A stretch of DNA of 64,000 nucleotides from Aeromonas schubertii (lineage in GTDB: Bacteria > Pseudomonadota > Gammaproteobacteria > Enterobacterales > Aeromonadaceae): NCBI RefSeq assembly GCF_000820105.1, contig NZ_CDDB01000063.1:17719-81718 (forward strand), read 5' to 3'. Below are positions 32,020 through 40,393 of this stretch, piece by piece. The notes under the pieces are model-generated. The model was not told the DNA's origin. It saw only the letters and a list, made by a program, of their open reading frames with translations, and made no database searches. A program made the translations under genes and the position numbers. How positions within the stretch are numbered: the first letter of the stretch is position 1; every line of letters starts with the position of its first letter.

Positions 32020-32045
32020 AAGGCCGCCCAAGGGCGGCCTTTTCC
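32020..32045 (+). terminator. Hairpin between ackA and pta
   Basis: A 10-bp perfect stem (32020-32029 with 32032-32041) followed by TTTTCC. It has the form of an intrinsic terminator inside the ackA-pta operon, so it should lower pta transcription relative to ackA or mark a processing site. Confidence 0.65.
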
Positions 32046-32073
32046 TGATCCCAAAACAACCAAGGGGTATAAA

Positions 32074-34239
32074 GTGGCACGCACTATTATGCTTATCCCG
32101 GTCGGCACCGGTGTCGGCGTGACTTCCGTGAGCCTGGGTGTGGTTCGCGCGATGGAGCGTCACGGTGTCAACGTGAGCTTCTTCAAGCCGGTCGCCCAGC
32201 CGCGTCCGGGCGAAACCGGTCCGGAGCGCTCCAGCGCCGTGATCCGCGCCGCAGCCAACATCAATCCGCCCGAGCCGTTCGCCCTCTCCTACGCCGAGAA
32301 CATGATCACCACCAGCAACACCGACATCCTGCTGGAAGAGATCGTGGCCCGTTTCGAAGAACACGTGAAGAGCAGCGCCGCCGAAGTGGTGGTGGTAGAA
32401 GGCCTGGTTCCGACCGACAAGCAGCCCTTTGCCAACAAGCTGAACTACGACGTGGCCAAGGCGCTGGATGCCGACATGGTGTTCGTCACCCATCCGGGTA
32501 ACGACTCCAGCCAGAAGCTCAAAGAGCGTATCGAGCTGGCCTGCTCCAACTTCGGTGGCGTCGCCAACAAGCGCATCGTCGGCTGCATCATCAACAAGGT
32601 GGGCGCACCGGTTGACGAGCACGGTGTGACCCGCCCCGATCTGACCGAGATGTTCGAGGCTCACCACCAGGGTGCCGATCCGGCGCACAACCTGGAGGTG
32701 CTGCAGGTCTTTGGCAAGAGCCCCCTGCGCATCCTCGGCTGCATCCCCTGGAACACCCAGCTGATCGCCCCGCGTGCCAAGGATCTCGCCAAGCACCTGG
32801 CCGCCAAGATCATCAACAAGGGTGAGCTGGATACCCGCCGCCTGCAGACCGTCACCTTCTGTGCCCGCTCTATCCACAACATGGTCGAGCACTTCCGTCC
32901 GGGCAGCCTGCTGGTCACCTCCGGCGACCGCTCCGACGTGATCGTCTCTGCCTGCCTCTCCGCCATGAACGGCACCAAGCTGGGCGCCCTGCTGCTGACC
33001 GGTAACTACCATCCGGAGCCGCAGGTGATGGCCCTGTGCCAACAGGCCATGGCCACCGGCCTGCCGATCATGATGATCGGCACCAACACCTGGCAGACCG
33101 CCGTCAGCCTGCAGAACTTCAACGTCGATATTCCGGAAGATGACCGCGAGCGTATCGAGCTGGTGCAGGATTATGTGGCCGGCCACATCGACAAGCACTG
33201 GATCGAGTCCCTCTCTGCCAAGTCTACCCGCTCCCGCCGCCTCAGCCCGCCGGCATTCCGTTATCAGCTGACCGAGCTGGCTCGTCAGGCCAACAAGCGT
33301 GTCGTGCTGCCGGAAGGGGAAGAGCCGCGTACCATCAAGGCAGCCGCCATCTGTGCCGAGCGTGGCATCGCCCGCCCGGTGCTGCTGGGTAACCCGGAAG
33401 AGATCCGCCGTGTCGCCGATCAGCAGGGCGTGATCCTGACCGATCGCGTCGAGATCATCGATCCGGTCGAGGTTCGCGAGCGCTACGTGGCCCGCCTGGT
33501 CGAGCTGCGCAAGAACAAGGGCATGACCGAAGTGGTCGCCCGCGAACAGCTGGAAGACAACGTGGTGCTGGGCACCATGATGCTGGAGCGCAATGAAGTT
33601 GACGGCCTGGTATCCGGCGCGGTACACACCACCGCCAACACCATCCGTCCGCCGATGCAGATCATCAAGACCGCCCCCGGTTCTTCCCTGATCTCCTCGA
33701 TCTTCTTCATGCTGCTGCCGGATCAGGTACTGGTCTACGGTGACTGTGCCATCAACCCGGATCCGAGCGCCGAGCAACTGGCAGAAATCGCCATCCAGTC
33801 CGCCGAGTCTGCCGCCGCCTTCGGTATCGAGCCGCGAGTGGCCATGATCTCCTACTCCACCGGCACCTCCGGCGCCGGCGCCGATGTGGACAAGGTACGT
33901 GAAGCCACCCGCATCGCCCAGGAGAAGCGTCCGGACCTGGTCATCGACGGCCCGCTGCAGTACGACGCGGCCATCATGGAGAACGTCGCCAAGTCCAAGG
34001 CGCCGAACTCCCCGGTTGCCGGCAAGGCCACCGTCTTCGTGTTCCCGGATCTCAACACCGGCAACACCACCTACAAGGCGGTACAACGCTCTGCCGAGCT
34101 GGTCTCCATCGGCCCCATGCTGCAAGGCATGCGCAAGCCGGTCAACGACCTCTCCCGTGGTGCCCTGGTGGATGACATCGTCTACACCATCGCCCTGACC
34201 GGGATCCAGGCGGCCCAGCAAGACGCAGCCCAGGCCTGA
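32074..34239 (+). CDS. pta: Phosphate acetyltransferase, long form
   Basis: Converts acetyl-CoA + phosphate to acetyl phosphate. 721 aa, the long enterobacterial type. The N-terminal P-loop-like (BioD-like) domain begins [26 protein letters not shown] domain is in the middle, and the C-terminal catalytic PTA domain starts near [26 protein letters not shown]. Works with AckA upstream. A strong terminator follows. Confidence 0.97.
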   Translation: MARTIMLIPVGTGVGVTSVSLGVVRAMERHGVNVSFFKPVAQPRPGETGPERSSAVIRAAANINPPEPFALSYAENMITTSNTDILLEEIVARFEEHVKSSAAEVVVVEGLVPTDKQPFANKLNYDVAKALDADMVFVTHPGNDSSQKLKERIELACSNFGGVANKRIVGCIINKVGAPVDEHGVTRPDLTEMFEAHHQGADPAHNLEVLQVFGKSPLRILGCIPWNTQLIAPRAKDLAKHLAAKIINKGELDTRRLQTVTFCARSIHNMVEHFRPGSLLVTSGDRSDVIVSACLSAMNGTKLGALLLTGNYHPEPQVMALCQQAMATGLPIMMIGTNTWQTAVSLQNFNVDIPEDDRERIELVQDYVAGHIDKHWIESLSAKSTRSRRLSPPAFRYQLTELARQANKRVVLPEGEEPRTIKAAAICAERGIARPVLLGNPEEIRRVADQQGVILTDRVEIIDPVEVRERYVARLVELRKNKGMTEVVAREQLEDNVVLGTMMLERNEVDGLVSGAVHTTANTIRPPMQIIKTAPGSSLISSIFFMLLPDQVLVYGDCAINPDPSAEQLAEIAIQSAESAAAFGIEPRVAMISYSTGTSGAGADVDKVREATRIAQEKRPDLVIDGPLQYDAAIMENVAKSKAPNSPVAGKATVFVFPDLNTGNTTYKAVQRSAELVSIGPMLQGMRKPVNDLSRGALVDDIVYTIALTGIQAAQQDAAQA

Positions 34240-34257
34240 TCGCCCCAGTGACGGCAT

Positions 34258-34285
34258 AAGCCCTGCTTCGGCAGGGCTTTTTTAT
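34258..34285 (+). terminator. Terminator of pta
   Basis: A 9-bp stem with UUCG tetraloop (34258-34266 with 34271-34279) followed by TTTTTTAT. Confidence 0.9.
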
Positions 34286-34658
34286 ATCCGTTTGATCTCA
34301 GGGATCAACATGGAGGATCCGGGATCGGATCCTCGATCCCTTGTGGTGAGAGGCATTGGGAAAGAGCAACCACTCACCCACCGCCAATCCCTTGCACAAG
34401 GAGGGCACATTTTGACGTGGCCAGAAATTTTTCATATAAATCATATAAATAAAAATAGAAGCACGGCTAATCTACAGAGTTTTCCACAGATTTTGTGGAT
34501 AGTTTTCAGATCTTTTGAAAGAAAATAACGCTCTTGAGCGGCCCCACCCCTTCCCCGGGACCAAATCGATAGCCTCCAAACAAGCTCAAGTAATACAACG
34601 ACTTGTTCCAATTTTTGGGAATGGCTAGAGTAATGGGCACAGAGGCAGAGGAGCTGAT
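34286..34658. other. Intergenic region between pta and yfcH
   Basis: No gene is supported in these 370 bases; a short open frame at 34292-34528 lacks a start codon and ribosome site. The region holds an 8-bp inverted repeat (about 34313-34335), a very AT-rich tract (34425-34465), and two inward-facing DnaA-box-like 9-mers (34479-34487 and 34493-34501). The yfcH promoter is probably near the AT-rich part. Confidence 0.5.
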
Positions 34659-35555
34659 ATGAAGATCCTGATCACCGGCGGCACCGGCTTCATTGGCCGT
34701 AAATTGGTCGCCCAACTCAAGCAGCTGCATGATCTGGTGATCCTGAGCCGGGATCGCCCCCGCGCCTGGCAACGGCTGGGGCACGATGTTGAGATCATCG
34801 ATAACCTGGATCGCCTCGATAATCTGGATGGCTTCGATGCCGTGATCAACCTGGCCGGCGAGCCGATCGCCGAGGGACGCTGGAGCGAGGAGCGCAAACA
34901 GCTGCTGTGCGACAGCCGCTGGCTGCTGACCGAACAACTGGTCGATCTGATCCAGCTCTCCGAGGCTCCTCCCCGAGTCTTGATCAATGCCTCTGCCGTG
35001 GGGTGGTATGGACGACAAGGCCCGGAGCCGGTCGACGAATCCTGCCAGCAACCTCACGACGAGTTTACCCATCGCCTCTGTCAACGCTGGGAGTCCCTCG
35101 CCTTGCAGGCGCGCAGCAAACAGACCCGGGTGTGTGTGCTGCGTATCGGTATCGTGCTCGGCAAGGAGGGGGGCGCGCTGGCCAAGATGCTGACCCCCTA
35201 CAAGCTGGGATTGGGTGGCCCCCTGGGATCGGGAGAGCAGATGATGAGCTGGGTCCACCTGCAGGATCTGGTGCGCGCCATTTTGTTCCTGCTCGAGCAT
35301 GAGGAGTGCCAGGGGATCTATAACGGCACAGCCCCCCAGCCGGTGAGCAACCGGACATTTAGCAAAGCCCTGGCCTCAGCCCTGCATCGTCCCCACCTCC
35401 TGATGGTCCCCGCCCCCCTGCTGCGCCTGGCCATGGGCGAGGCGAGCGATCTGTTGTTGACCGGTCAGGCGGTGCTGCCGACCCGGCTGCAGGAGGCAGG
35501 CTTCCATTTTTCCCACCCGGAGCTGGCGCCGGCTCTCACCGATCTCTTTACCTGA
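34659..35555 (+). CDS. yfcH: YfcH-type NAD-dependent epimerase family protein
   Basis: Extended-SDR-like protein (TIGR01777 group, also plant/bacterial SulA-like). 298 aa with cofactor loop ITGGTGFIGRKL, NLAGEPIAEGRW, the SAVGWYG region in place of the usual active site, and WVHLQDLVRAI. The C-terminal extension ends with the family's LPTRLQEAGFHF. Substrate unknown. AGGAG precedes the ATG. Converges with ybbP, whose stop is 6 bases away. Confidence 0.9.
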   Translation: MKILITGGTGFIGRKLVAQLKQLHDLVILSRDRPRAWQRLGHDVEIIDNLDRLDNLDGFDAVINLAGEPIAEGRWSEERKQLLCDSRWLLTEQLVDLIQLSEAPPRVLINASAVGWYGRQGPEPVDESCQQPHDEFTHRLCQRWESLALQARSKQTRVCVLRIGIVLGKEGGALAKMLTPYKLGLGGPLGSGEQMMSWVHLQDLVRAILFLLEHEECQGIYNGTAPQPVSNRTFSKALASALHRPHLLMVPAPLLRLAMGEASDLLLTGQAVLPTRLQEAGFHFSHPELAPALTDLFT

Positions 35556-35561
35556 CGCCCC

Positions 35562-37997
35562 CTAGAGGGCGTGCCCCATGGCGCGTAGCCGCCCCCCCAG
35601 GGCTCCTCTCAACAGATGGCGGCGCCACCCCTGTCCAATCAGCGTCACCAGCAAGGCCCCCAGCAAGGGTAGTCCGACCCAGAGCTGAGGGTGCCAGTTG
35701 AGCGACCCCGAGAACCACCACAGCTGCAGGAAGAGGACGCCCCCCTCGGCCACCAGGGCGGCACAAAGCCCCGCCACGGCACCGGTTATCATCAGCTCCC
35801 AGCTCAACATGCGCGATAAGAGAGTGCCAGGAGCCCCCAGGGTACGCATCACGATGAGCTCGCCGCGCCGCGCCGCCAGGGATGCCTGGGTCTGGGCCAG
35901 CAGCACCAGCAAGGCGGCCGCCGTGACTAACCCCAGCATCAGTCCCAGCGCCCGGCTCACCTGGGCCGAAATAGCGACAAGCCGGTTGATGAGATCCTCG
36001 ACATCGATGAGGCTGACGGTGGGAAAGGAGCGAACCAGATCCAGTTCGACCGTTTGCGTCCCGTCGGGCAACCGGTAGCTCCCCATCCAGGTGAGGCTGA
36101 AGGGCTCCAGCAGATCCGGCGAGAAGATCATGAAGAAGTTGGGGCGCAGGGAATCCCAGTGGATCGCTCGCAGGCTGGTGACGGTGGCCGTGAAGGGGCG
36201 TCCCTCTATGGTGAAGCCCAACTCGTCCCCAAGCCGGATGCCGAGCCTGGTCGCCACCTCCTCGTCGACCGACACCTGACCCGGGCCATTCAACCATTCC
36301 CCGGCCGTGATGCGGTTGCCAAACGGCAGGCGGTCGGTGGTGGTGAAGTTGAGCTCGCGCCCTATCCCCTCACGTCCCGGTTGACCCTCTTCGGCCACAG
36401 CCTCACCGGCGATGCGAGTCAGCCGGCCTCGCACCATGGGGTAGAAATCAGAGGTCTCGGCACCGGCCTCCTTGAGTTTGGTCAGCACAGGGATGCGCTC
36501 CTCCGGCATCAGGTTGACCAGGAACCGATTGGGGGCATCGGCCGGCAGGTGCCGGGCGATATCCCCCATCAGATCGCTGCGCACCGCCCAGAGTAGCCCC
36601 AGCAGCAGCAAGGCGAGGGAAAACCCGGCCAACTGAAACAGACCCCGCCCCCGCTCTCTGGCCATGCGGGCCAGCGCCAGGCGCAAGGGGCGCGGCCCAC
36701 GCACCTTCCGCCCAAGCCGCAACAGGAGCCCCCCTAACAGGGCCAGCAGCCCCATCAACAGCCCCATGCAGGCGATGAGCCCCAGCGCCAGCAGCCCATC
36801 CCCCATCAAGCCCCACACCAATATAAACAGCCCGAGCAGCGCCACCGGAATGGCCCAGTGGCTGCCGATGTCAGCCTCGACCTCTCTGCGCAGCACCCGT
36901 AGCGGAGGAATACGCAACAGCCTCAAAAAGGGGATGAGCGAGAGCATCAGCGTAATGAAGAGCGCCACCGCCATCGCCAGGACGAAGGGGCGCCACGAGG
37001 GCGGCGGCAGCTCGGCCGGCAACACCCCCTGCAGCGAGGCCAGGGCGACCCCCTGAACTACCAGCCCGAGCAGTAGCCCGATCCCTCCACCCACCAGGGT
37101 CAGGCCGAGCAGCAGGCTGCCAAGCAGGCGCCACAGGGTGGCACGGGAGGCCCCCAGAGTCTTGAGCAGCGCCACCATACCGGTTTGGCGCTCGGCGAAG
37201 TGGCGCACGGCGATGGCCATGGCCAGGGCCCCAAGCAGTACACCGGTCAGGGCCGCCAACCGAAAGAAGCGCTCTGCGTTGGCCAGGGTCCTGCCGCTGC
37301 GGCTGTCGCCACTCTCCGGGGTTAGCCAGCGCATACCGGCCGCCGTGGGGCGTGTGCGGTCCAGCCCGTCGAGTCGGGTCGCGTCGACCTTTAGCAGGTA
37401 GCGCCACTCCTGGCGACTGCCCGGCAGCAGGGCGCCGATACGCGCCAGATCGTCGCTGTGCACCAACGCCCGGGGAGCAAGCTGGAAGGGGCTGAAGCCC
37501 TGATCCGGCTCCTCCAACAGTGTCGCGCTCACGGTGAGGGCCGTATTCCCCACCTCAATGCGCTCCCCCGGTCGTGTCCCCAGCAGTTGCATCAGTCGGG
37601 GCGACAACCAGATGGCTCCCGGCTTCAGGGGAACGACAGGGTCACGCTTGAGCGAGCCATAAAAAGGAAACTCCGACGGGACGGCGCGCAGAGAGGCCAA
37701 CTGGAATGCCTCCCCATGAAACAGCATGGTGTTGAAGCTCACCGTGGTCTGCACCCGGGCCCCCGCCTGCCGCCAGCCGTCGAGTCGTGATGCGGGGAGC
37801 GCAGCAGGGCTGACCAGCACCCTGTCCCCACCGATAAATTCACGACCCGAGGCCTTGAGGCCGGCATTGAGCCGATCGGCCATGAGCGCCACGCTCACGA
37901 CACAGGTCACGCACAGGGCGAGCGCCAACACAAACCAGCGCAACTCACCCTGCCACCCCTCCCGCCACAACAGGCGCAGTGCAAGACGAGGAGTCAT
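35562..37997 (-). CDS. ybbP: ABC transporter permease YbbP
   Basis: Large FtsX/MacB-type permease working with YbbA; the related families usually handle lipids, lipoproteins or peptides at the periplasmic face rather than true import. 811 aa from ATG 37997 (MTPRLALRLLWREGW). An N-terminal helix (about 20-38) leads to a large periplasmic domain, with two groups of membrane helices in FtsX repeats (about 250-480 and 690-800). It overlaps ybbA by 4 bases (ATGA), so translation is coupled. The exact substrate is unknown. Confidence 0.9.
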   Translation of the reverse strand: MTPRLALRLLWREGWQGELRWFVLALALCVTCVVSVALMADRLNAGLKASGREFIGGDRVLVSPAALPASRLDGWRQAGARVQTTVSFNTMLFHGEAFQLASLRAVPSEFPFYGSLKRDPVVPLKPGAIWLSPRLMQLLGTRPGERIEVGNTALTVSATLLEEPDQGFSPFQLAPRALVHSDDLARIGALLPGSRQEWRYLLKVDATRLDGLDRTRPTAAGMRWLTPESGDSRSGRTLANAERFFRLAALTGVLLGALAMAIAVRHFAERQTGMVALLKTLGASRATLWRLLGSLLLGLTLVGGGIGLLLGLVVQGVALASLQGVLPAELPPPSWRPFVLAMAVALFITLMLSLIPFLRLLRIPPLRVLRREVEADIGSHWAIPVALLGLFILVWGLMGDGLLALGLIACMGLLMGLLALLGGLLLRLGRKVRGPRPLRLALARMARERGRGLFQLAGFSLALLLLGLLWAVRSDLMGDIARHLPADAPNRFLVNLMPEERIPVLTKLKEAGAETSDFYPMVRGRLTRIAGEAVAEEGQPGREGIGRELNFTTTDRLPFGNRITAGEWLNGPGQVSVDEEVATRLGIRLGDELGFTIEGRPFTATVTSLRAIHWDSLRPNFFMIFSPDLLEPFSLTWMGSYRLPDGTQTVELDLVRSFPTVSLIDVEDLINRLVAISAQVSRALGLMLGLVTAAALLVLLAQTQASLAARRGELIVMRTLGAPGTLLSRMLSWELMITGAVAGLCAALVAEGGVLFLQLWWFSGSLNWHPQLWVGLPLLGALLVTLIGQGWRRHLLRGALGGRLRAMGHAL

Positions 37998-38680
37998 GAG
38001 GCCTCCCCGGCGATGAACCGCCCGGCGGAAATCTCCAGACGGCGCCCACAACGCTGCGCCAACGCAGGATCATGGGTCACCACCAGCAGGGTGGTGCCGT
38101 GCTGTCGATTGAGCTCGAACAGCAGCTCGATGATCCGCTCTCCCGTCTTGCTGTCGAGATTCCCGGTCGGCTCGTCGGCCAGCAGTAACTCGGGCTGGCC
38201 GATAAAGGCGCGGGCGAGGGCAACCCTCTGCTGCTCTCCCCCCGAGAGGCGGGGTGGCAGATGGTGCAACCTTGACCCCAATCCTACCTGCTCGAGCAGA
38301 GCGCGGGCCCGGGGCTCGACATCCCGCTCACCCCTTAGCTCGGCCGGCAGCATCACGTTTTCGAGAGCGGTCAGGGTCGGCAGCAGCAGGAAGGACTGAA
38401 AGACAAACCCCAGCTGCTCGGCACGCAGGCGGGCTCTCCCCTCCTCGTCGAGCGCCCCGAGGGATTGGCCTCTGATGAGGATCTCCCCCGCACTCGGCAG
38501 ATCGAGCCCGGCCAGCAGCCCAAGCAGGGTCGACTTGCCCGAACCGGAGGCGCCGAGCAGGGCCACCGTCTCCCCCGCCTTGACTTGCAAGGAGATCCCC
38601 TCAAGGATGGTGAGGCGCTCCTGCCCGAGGGAGACCGTTTTTTCAACGTTGCGAGCTTCGATGATGGGAGTGAATGTCAT
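37994..38680 (-). CDS. ybbA: ABC transporter ATP-binding protein YbbA
   Basis: LolD/MacB-class ATPase partner of YbbP. 228 aa, equal to E. coli YbbA, from ATG 38680 with AGGA eight bases upstream. Walker A LLGASGSGKSTLL, Q-loop VFQSF, signature LSGGEQQRVALARAF, Walker B LLLADEPTGNLD, H-loop VVTHD. Its start codon overlaps that of divergent tesA. Confidence 0.94.
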   Translation of the reverse strand: MTFTPIIEARNVEKTVSLGQERLTILEGISLQVKAGETVALLGASGSGKSTLLGLLAGLDLPSAGEILIRGQSLGALDEEGRARLRAEQLGFVFQSFLLLPTLTALENVMLPAELRGERDVEPRARALLEQVGLGSRLHHLPPRLSGGEQQRVALARAFIGQPELLLADEPTGNLDSKTGERIIELLFELNRQHGTTLLVVTHDPALAQRCGRRLEISAGRFIAGEAS

Positions 38681-39281
38681 GGGGCGTATCCTGATTGCCT
38701 TGTTCTGTTGTTGGGGATCCATCGTTCAGGCCCAGAGCCTGCTTATCCTGGGAGATAGTCTGAGTGCCGGCTATCAGATGCCTGTCGAGAAGAGCTGGCC
38801 AGCCCTGCTGCAGGTACGCTGGCAGAGTGAGGGCCAATCCTACCGGGTGATCAACGCCAGCATCAGTGGCGAGACAACCCAGGGCGCCATGGCGCGGCTG
38901 CCAAGCCTGCTCGAAGAGCATAAACCGGACTGGGTGTTGATCGAGCTGGGGGGCAACGACGGCCTAAGGGGATTTCCGCCCCCCGTCACCGAGCGCAATC
39001 TGAAGGGGCTCATCGATGGCAGCCAACAGGCCGGCGCCAGGGTCATACTGACCCAGATCCGCCTTCCTCCCAACTATGGCGCCCGTTATATCCAGCAGTT
39101 CGAGCGGCTCTATCCCACCCTTGCCCAAGAGTACAAGCTGCCCCTGCTCCCCTTCTTCCTCGATGAAATAGCATTGCGCCCTGAACTCATGATGAACGAC
39201 GGCATCCACCCCAAGACCGAAGCGCAGCCCAGGATCCGCGATCAGGTCGCCGATTTTCTCGCACCACTGCTGGTGCAATAA
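38679..39281 (+). CDS. tesA: Acyl-CoA thioesterase I / lysophospholipase TesA
   Basis: Periplasmic SGNH hydrolase acting on acyl-CoA analogues, lysophospholipids and some esters. 200 aa with a signal peptide (MGRILIALFCCWGSIVQA). Block I ILGDSLSAGY with the nucleophile Ser27, block II GETTQG, block III GGNDGLRG, block V DGIHP with catalytic Asp and His. Start ATG 38679 with GGGAG eight bases upstream. Earlier in-frame ATGs at 38661 and 38664 have no site. Start codon and promoter region lie within ybbA on the other strand. Confidence 0.94.
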   Translation: MGRILIALFCCWGSIVQAQSLLILGDSLSAGYQMPVEKSWPALLQVRWQSEGQSYRVINASISGETTQGAMARLPSLLEEHKPDWVLIELGGNDGLRGFPPPVTERNLKGLIDGSQQAGARVILTQIRLPPNYGARYIQQFERLYPTLAQEYKLPLLPFFLDEIALRPELMMNDGIHPKTEAQPRIRDQVADFLAPLLVQ

Positions 39282-39287
39282 GACGAA

Positions 39288-39305
39288 GGGGGCCTGATGG
39301 CCCCC
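39288..39305. terminator. Hairpin between tesA and cheV
   Basis: A 7-bp GC stem (39288-39294 with 39299-39305), loop TGAT, between convergent genes. Neither strand has a clean U tract, so any termination would be weak. Confidence 0.45.
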
Positions 39306-39310
39306 TGATG

Positions 39311-40249
39311 TCACATCAGCTGACGCAATCGTTCCTGGGCGACCTGAACCAGAAGATCAGGCTGGAACTTGGAGATGAAGCGATCGCAGCCCACCTTCTT
39401 GACCATGGCCTCGTTGAAGCTGCCGCTCAAGGAGGTATTGAGGGTGATGAAGAGATCGGACATGCGGGGATCGGCCCGCACCTCGGCGGTGAGGCGGTAG
39501 CCATCCATCTCGGGCATCTCGGCATCGGTGATCATCAACAGGATCTCGTCGGTCACCTTCTTGCCACCGTCACACCACCCCTTGAGCAGATCGAGCGCCT
39601 GTCGTCCATCCTGACACTCGATCACCTGCAGCCCCAGTTGACTGAGGGTATCGCGCACCTGAGCCCGTGCCGTGCTCGAGTCGTCGACGATAAGCACCTT
39701 GCGACCGTTCATCTCGGGCAGGATCTCCCGATCCAGCACCTCTTCGGAGATGGTGACGTCATAGGTAAGGATCTCGGCCAGCACCTTCTCCACATCGATG
39801 ATCTCGACGATCTGCTCCTTGTCCCCCTCGTGGACCCGCGTGATGGCGGTGAGGTAGTTGGAGCGGCCTGCGGTACGTGGTGGCGGCAGTATGTCTTTCC
39901 AGGTCATGTTGACGATATGGGCCACCTGACCGACCAGAAAACCCTGCACGGTGCGGTTGTATTCTGTGATGATGAGGTTGGACTCCTTGTCGCTCTGCAT
40001 GGGGCGCAGACCGATGGCACCACGCAGATTGATGACTGGAATCGAGGTGCCACGGATATTGGCGACCCCGCAGATATTGTGGTGAGAGCCCGGCATCTTG
40101 TTGAGAGGGGGAAGCTTGACCACTTCACGCACCTTGAAGACATTGATGGCAAACATCTGGTGAGAGCCCAGCCGAAACATGAGCAGCTCCAGTCGGTTTT
40201 CCCCAACCAATTGAGTTCGCTGATCCACTGAATCCAATATGCTTGCCAT
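39311..40249 (-). CDS. cheV: Chemotaxis coupling protein CheV
   Basis: CheW-like coupling domain fused to a response-regulator receiver; links chemoreceptors to CheA and adapts through phosphorylation. 312 aa from ATG 40249 (MASILDSVDQRTQLVG), with GGAAG nine bases upstream; an ATG 8 codons earlier is less likely. The receiver has VLIVDDSSTAR, phospho-acceptor Asp in MITDAEMPEMDG and the C-terminal KFQP lysine. Unlinked to other che genes here. Confidence 0.93.
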   Translation of the reverse strand: MASILDSVDQRTQLVGENRLELLMFRLGSHQMFAINVFKVREVVKLPPLNKMPGSHHNICGVANIRGTSIPVINLRGAIGLRPMQSDKESNLIITEYNRTVQGFLVGQVAHIVNMTWKDILPPPRTAGRSNYLTAITRVHEGDKEQIVEIIDVEKVLAEILTYDVTISEEVLDREILPEMNGRKVLIVDDSSTARAQVRDTLSQLGLQVIECQDGRQALDLLKGWCDGGKKVTDEILLMITDAEMPEMDGYRLTAEVRADPRMSDLFITLNTSLSGSFNEAMVKKVGCDRFISKFQPDLLVQVAQERLRQLM

Positions 40250-40336
40250 ACAATCACTTCCATCCGAGCTCATGACAGTCTCTAGTATAGAGTCCCAGAC
40301 GCACGAAAGTCAGACGCTTTTTCCATCACCCCCCTT

Positions 40337-40365
40337 ATCCATGGTGAAAAAAAGGCGGGGAGTCA
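40337..40365 (-). terminator. Terminator of the chitinase gene
   Basis: A 10-bp stem (40343-40352 with 40356-40365) with a U7 tract on the minus strand (A run 40337-40343), 29 bases past the chitinase stop. Confidence 0.9.
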
Positions 40366-40393
40366 CTCCCCGCCTATCTATTTGATTTAACAA

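Noticed and set aside
31966-34257. 763-codon minus-strand open frame opposite pta
   Set aside because: Shadow of pta with typical His/Gly/Asp-rich nonsense composition.
34292-34528. 78-codon open frame in the pta-yfcH gap
   Set aside because: No standard start codon with a ribosome site, and it crosses the inverted repeat and DnaA-like boxes.
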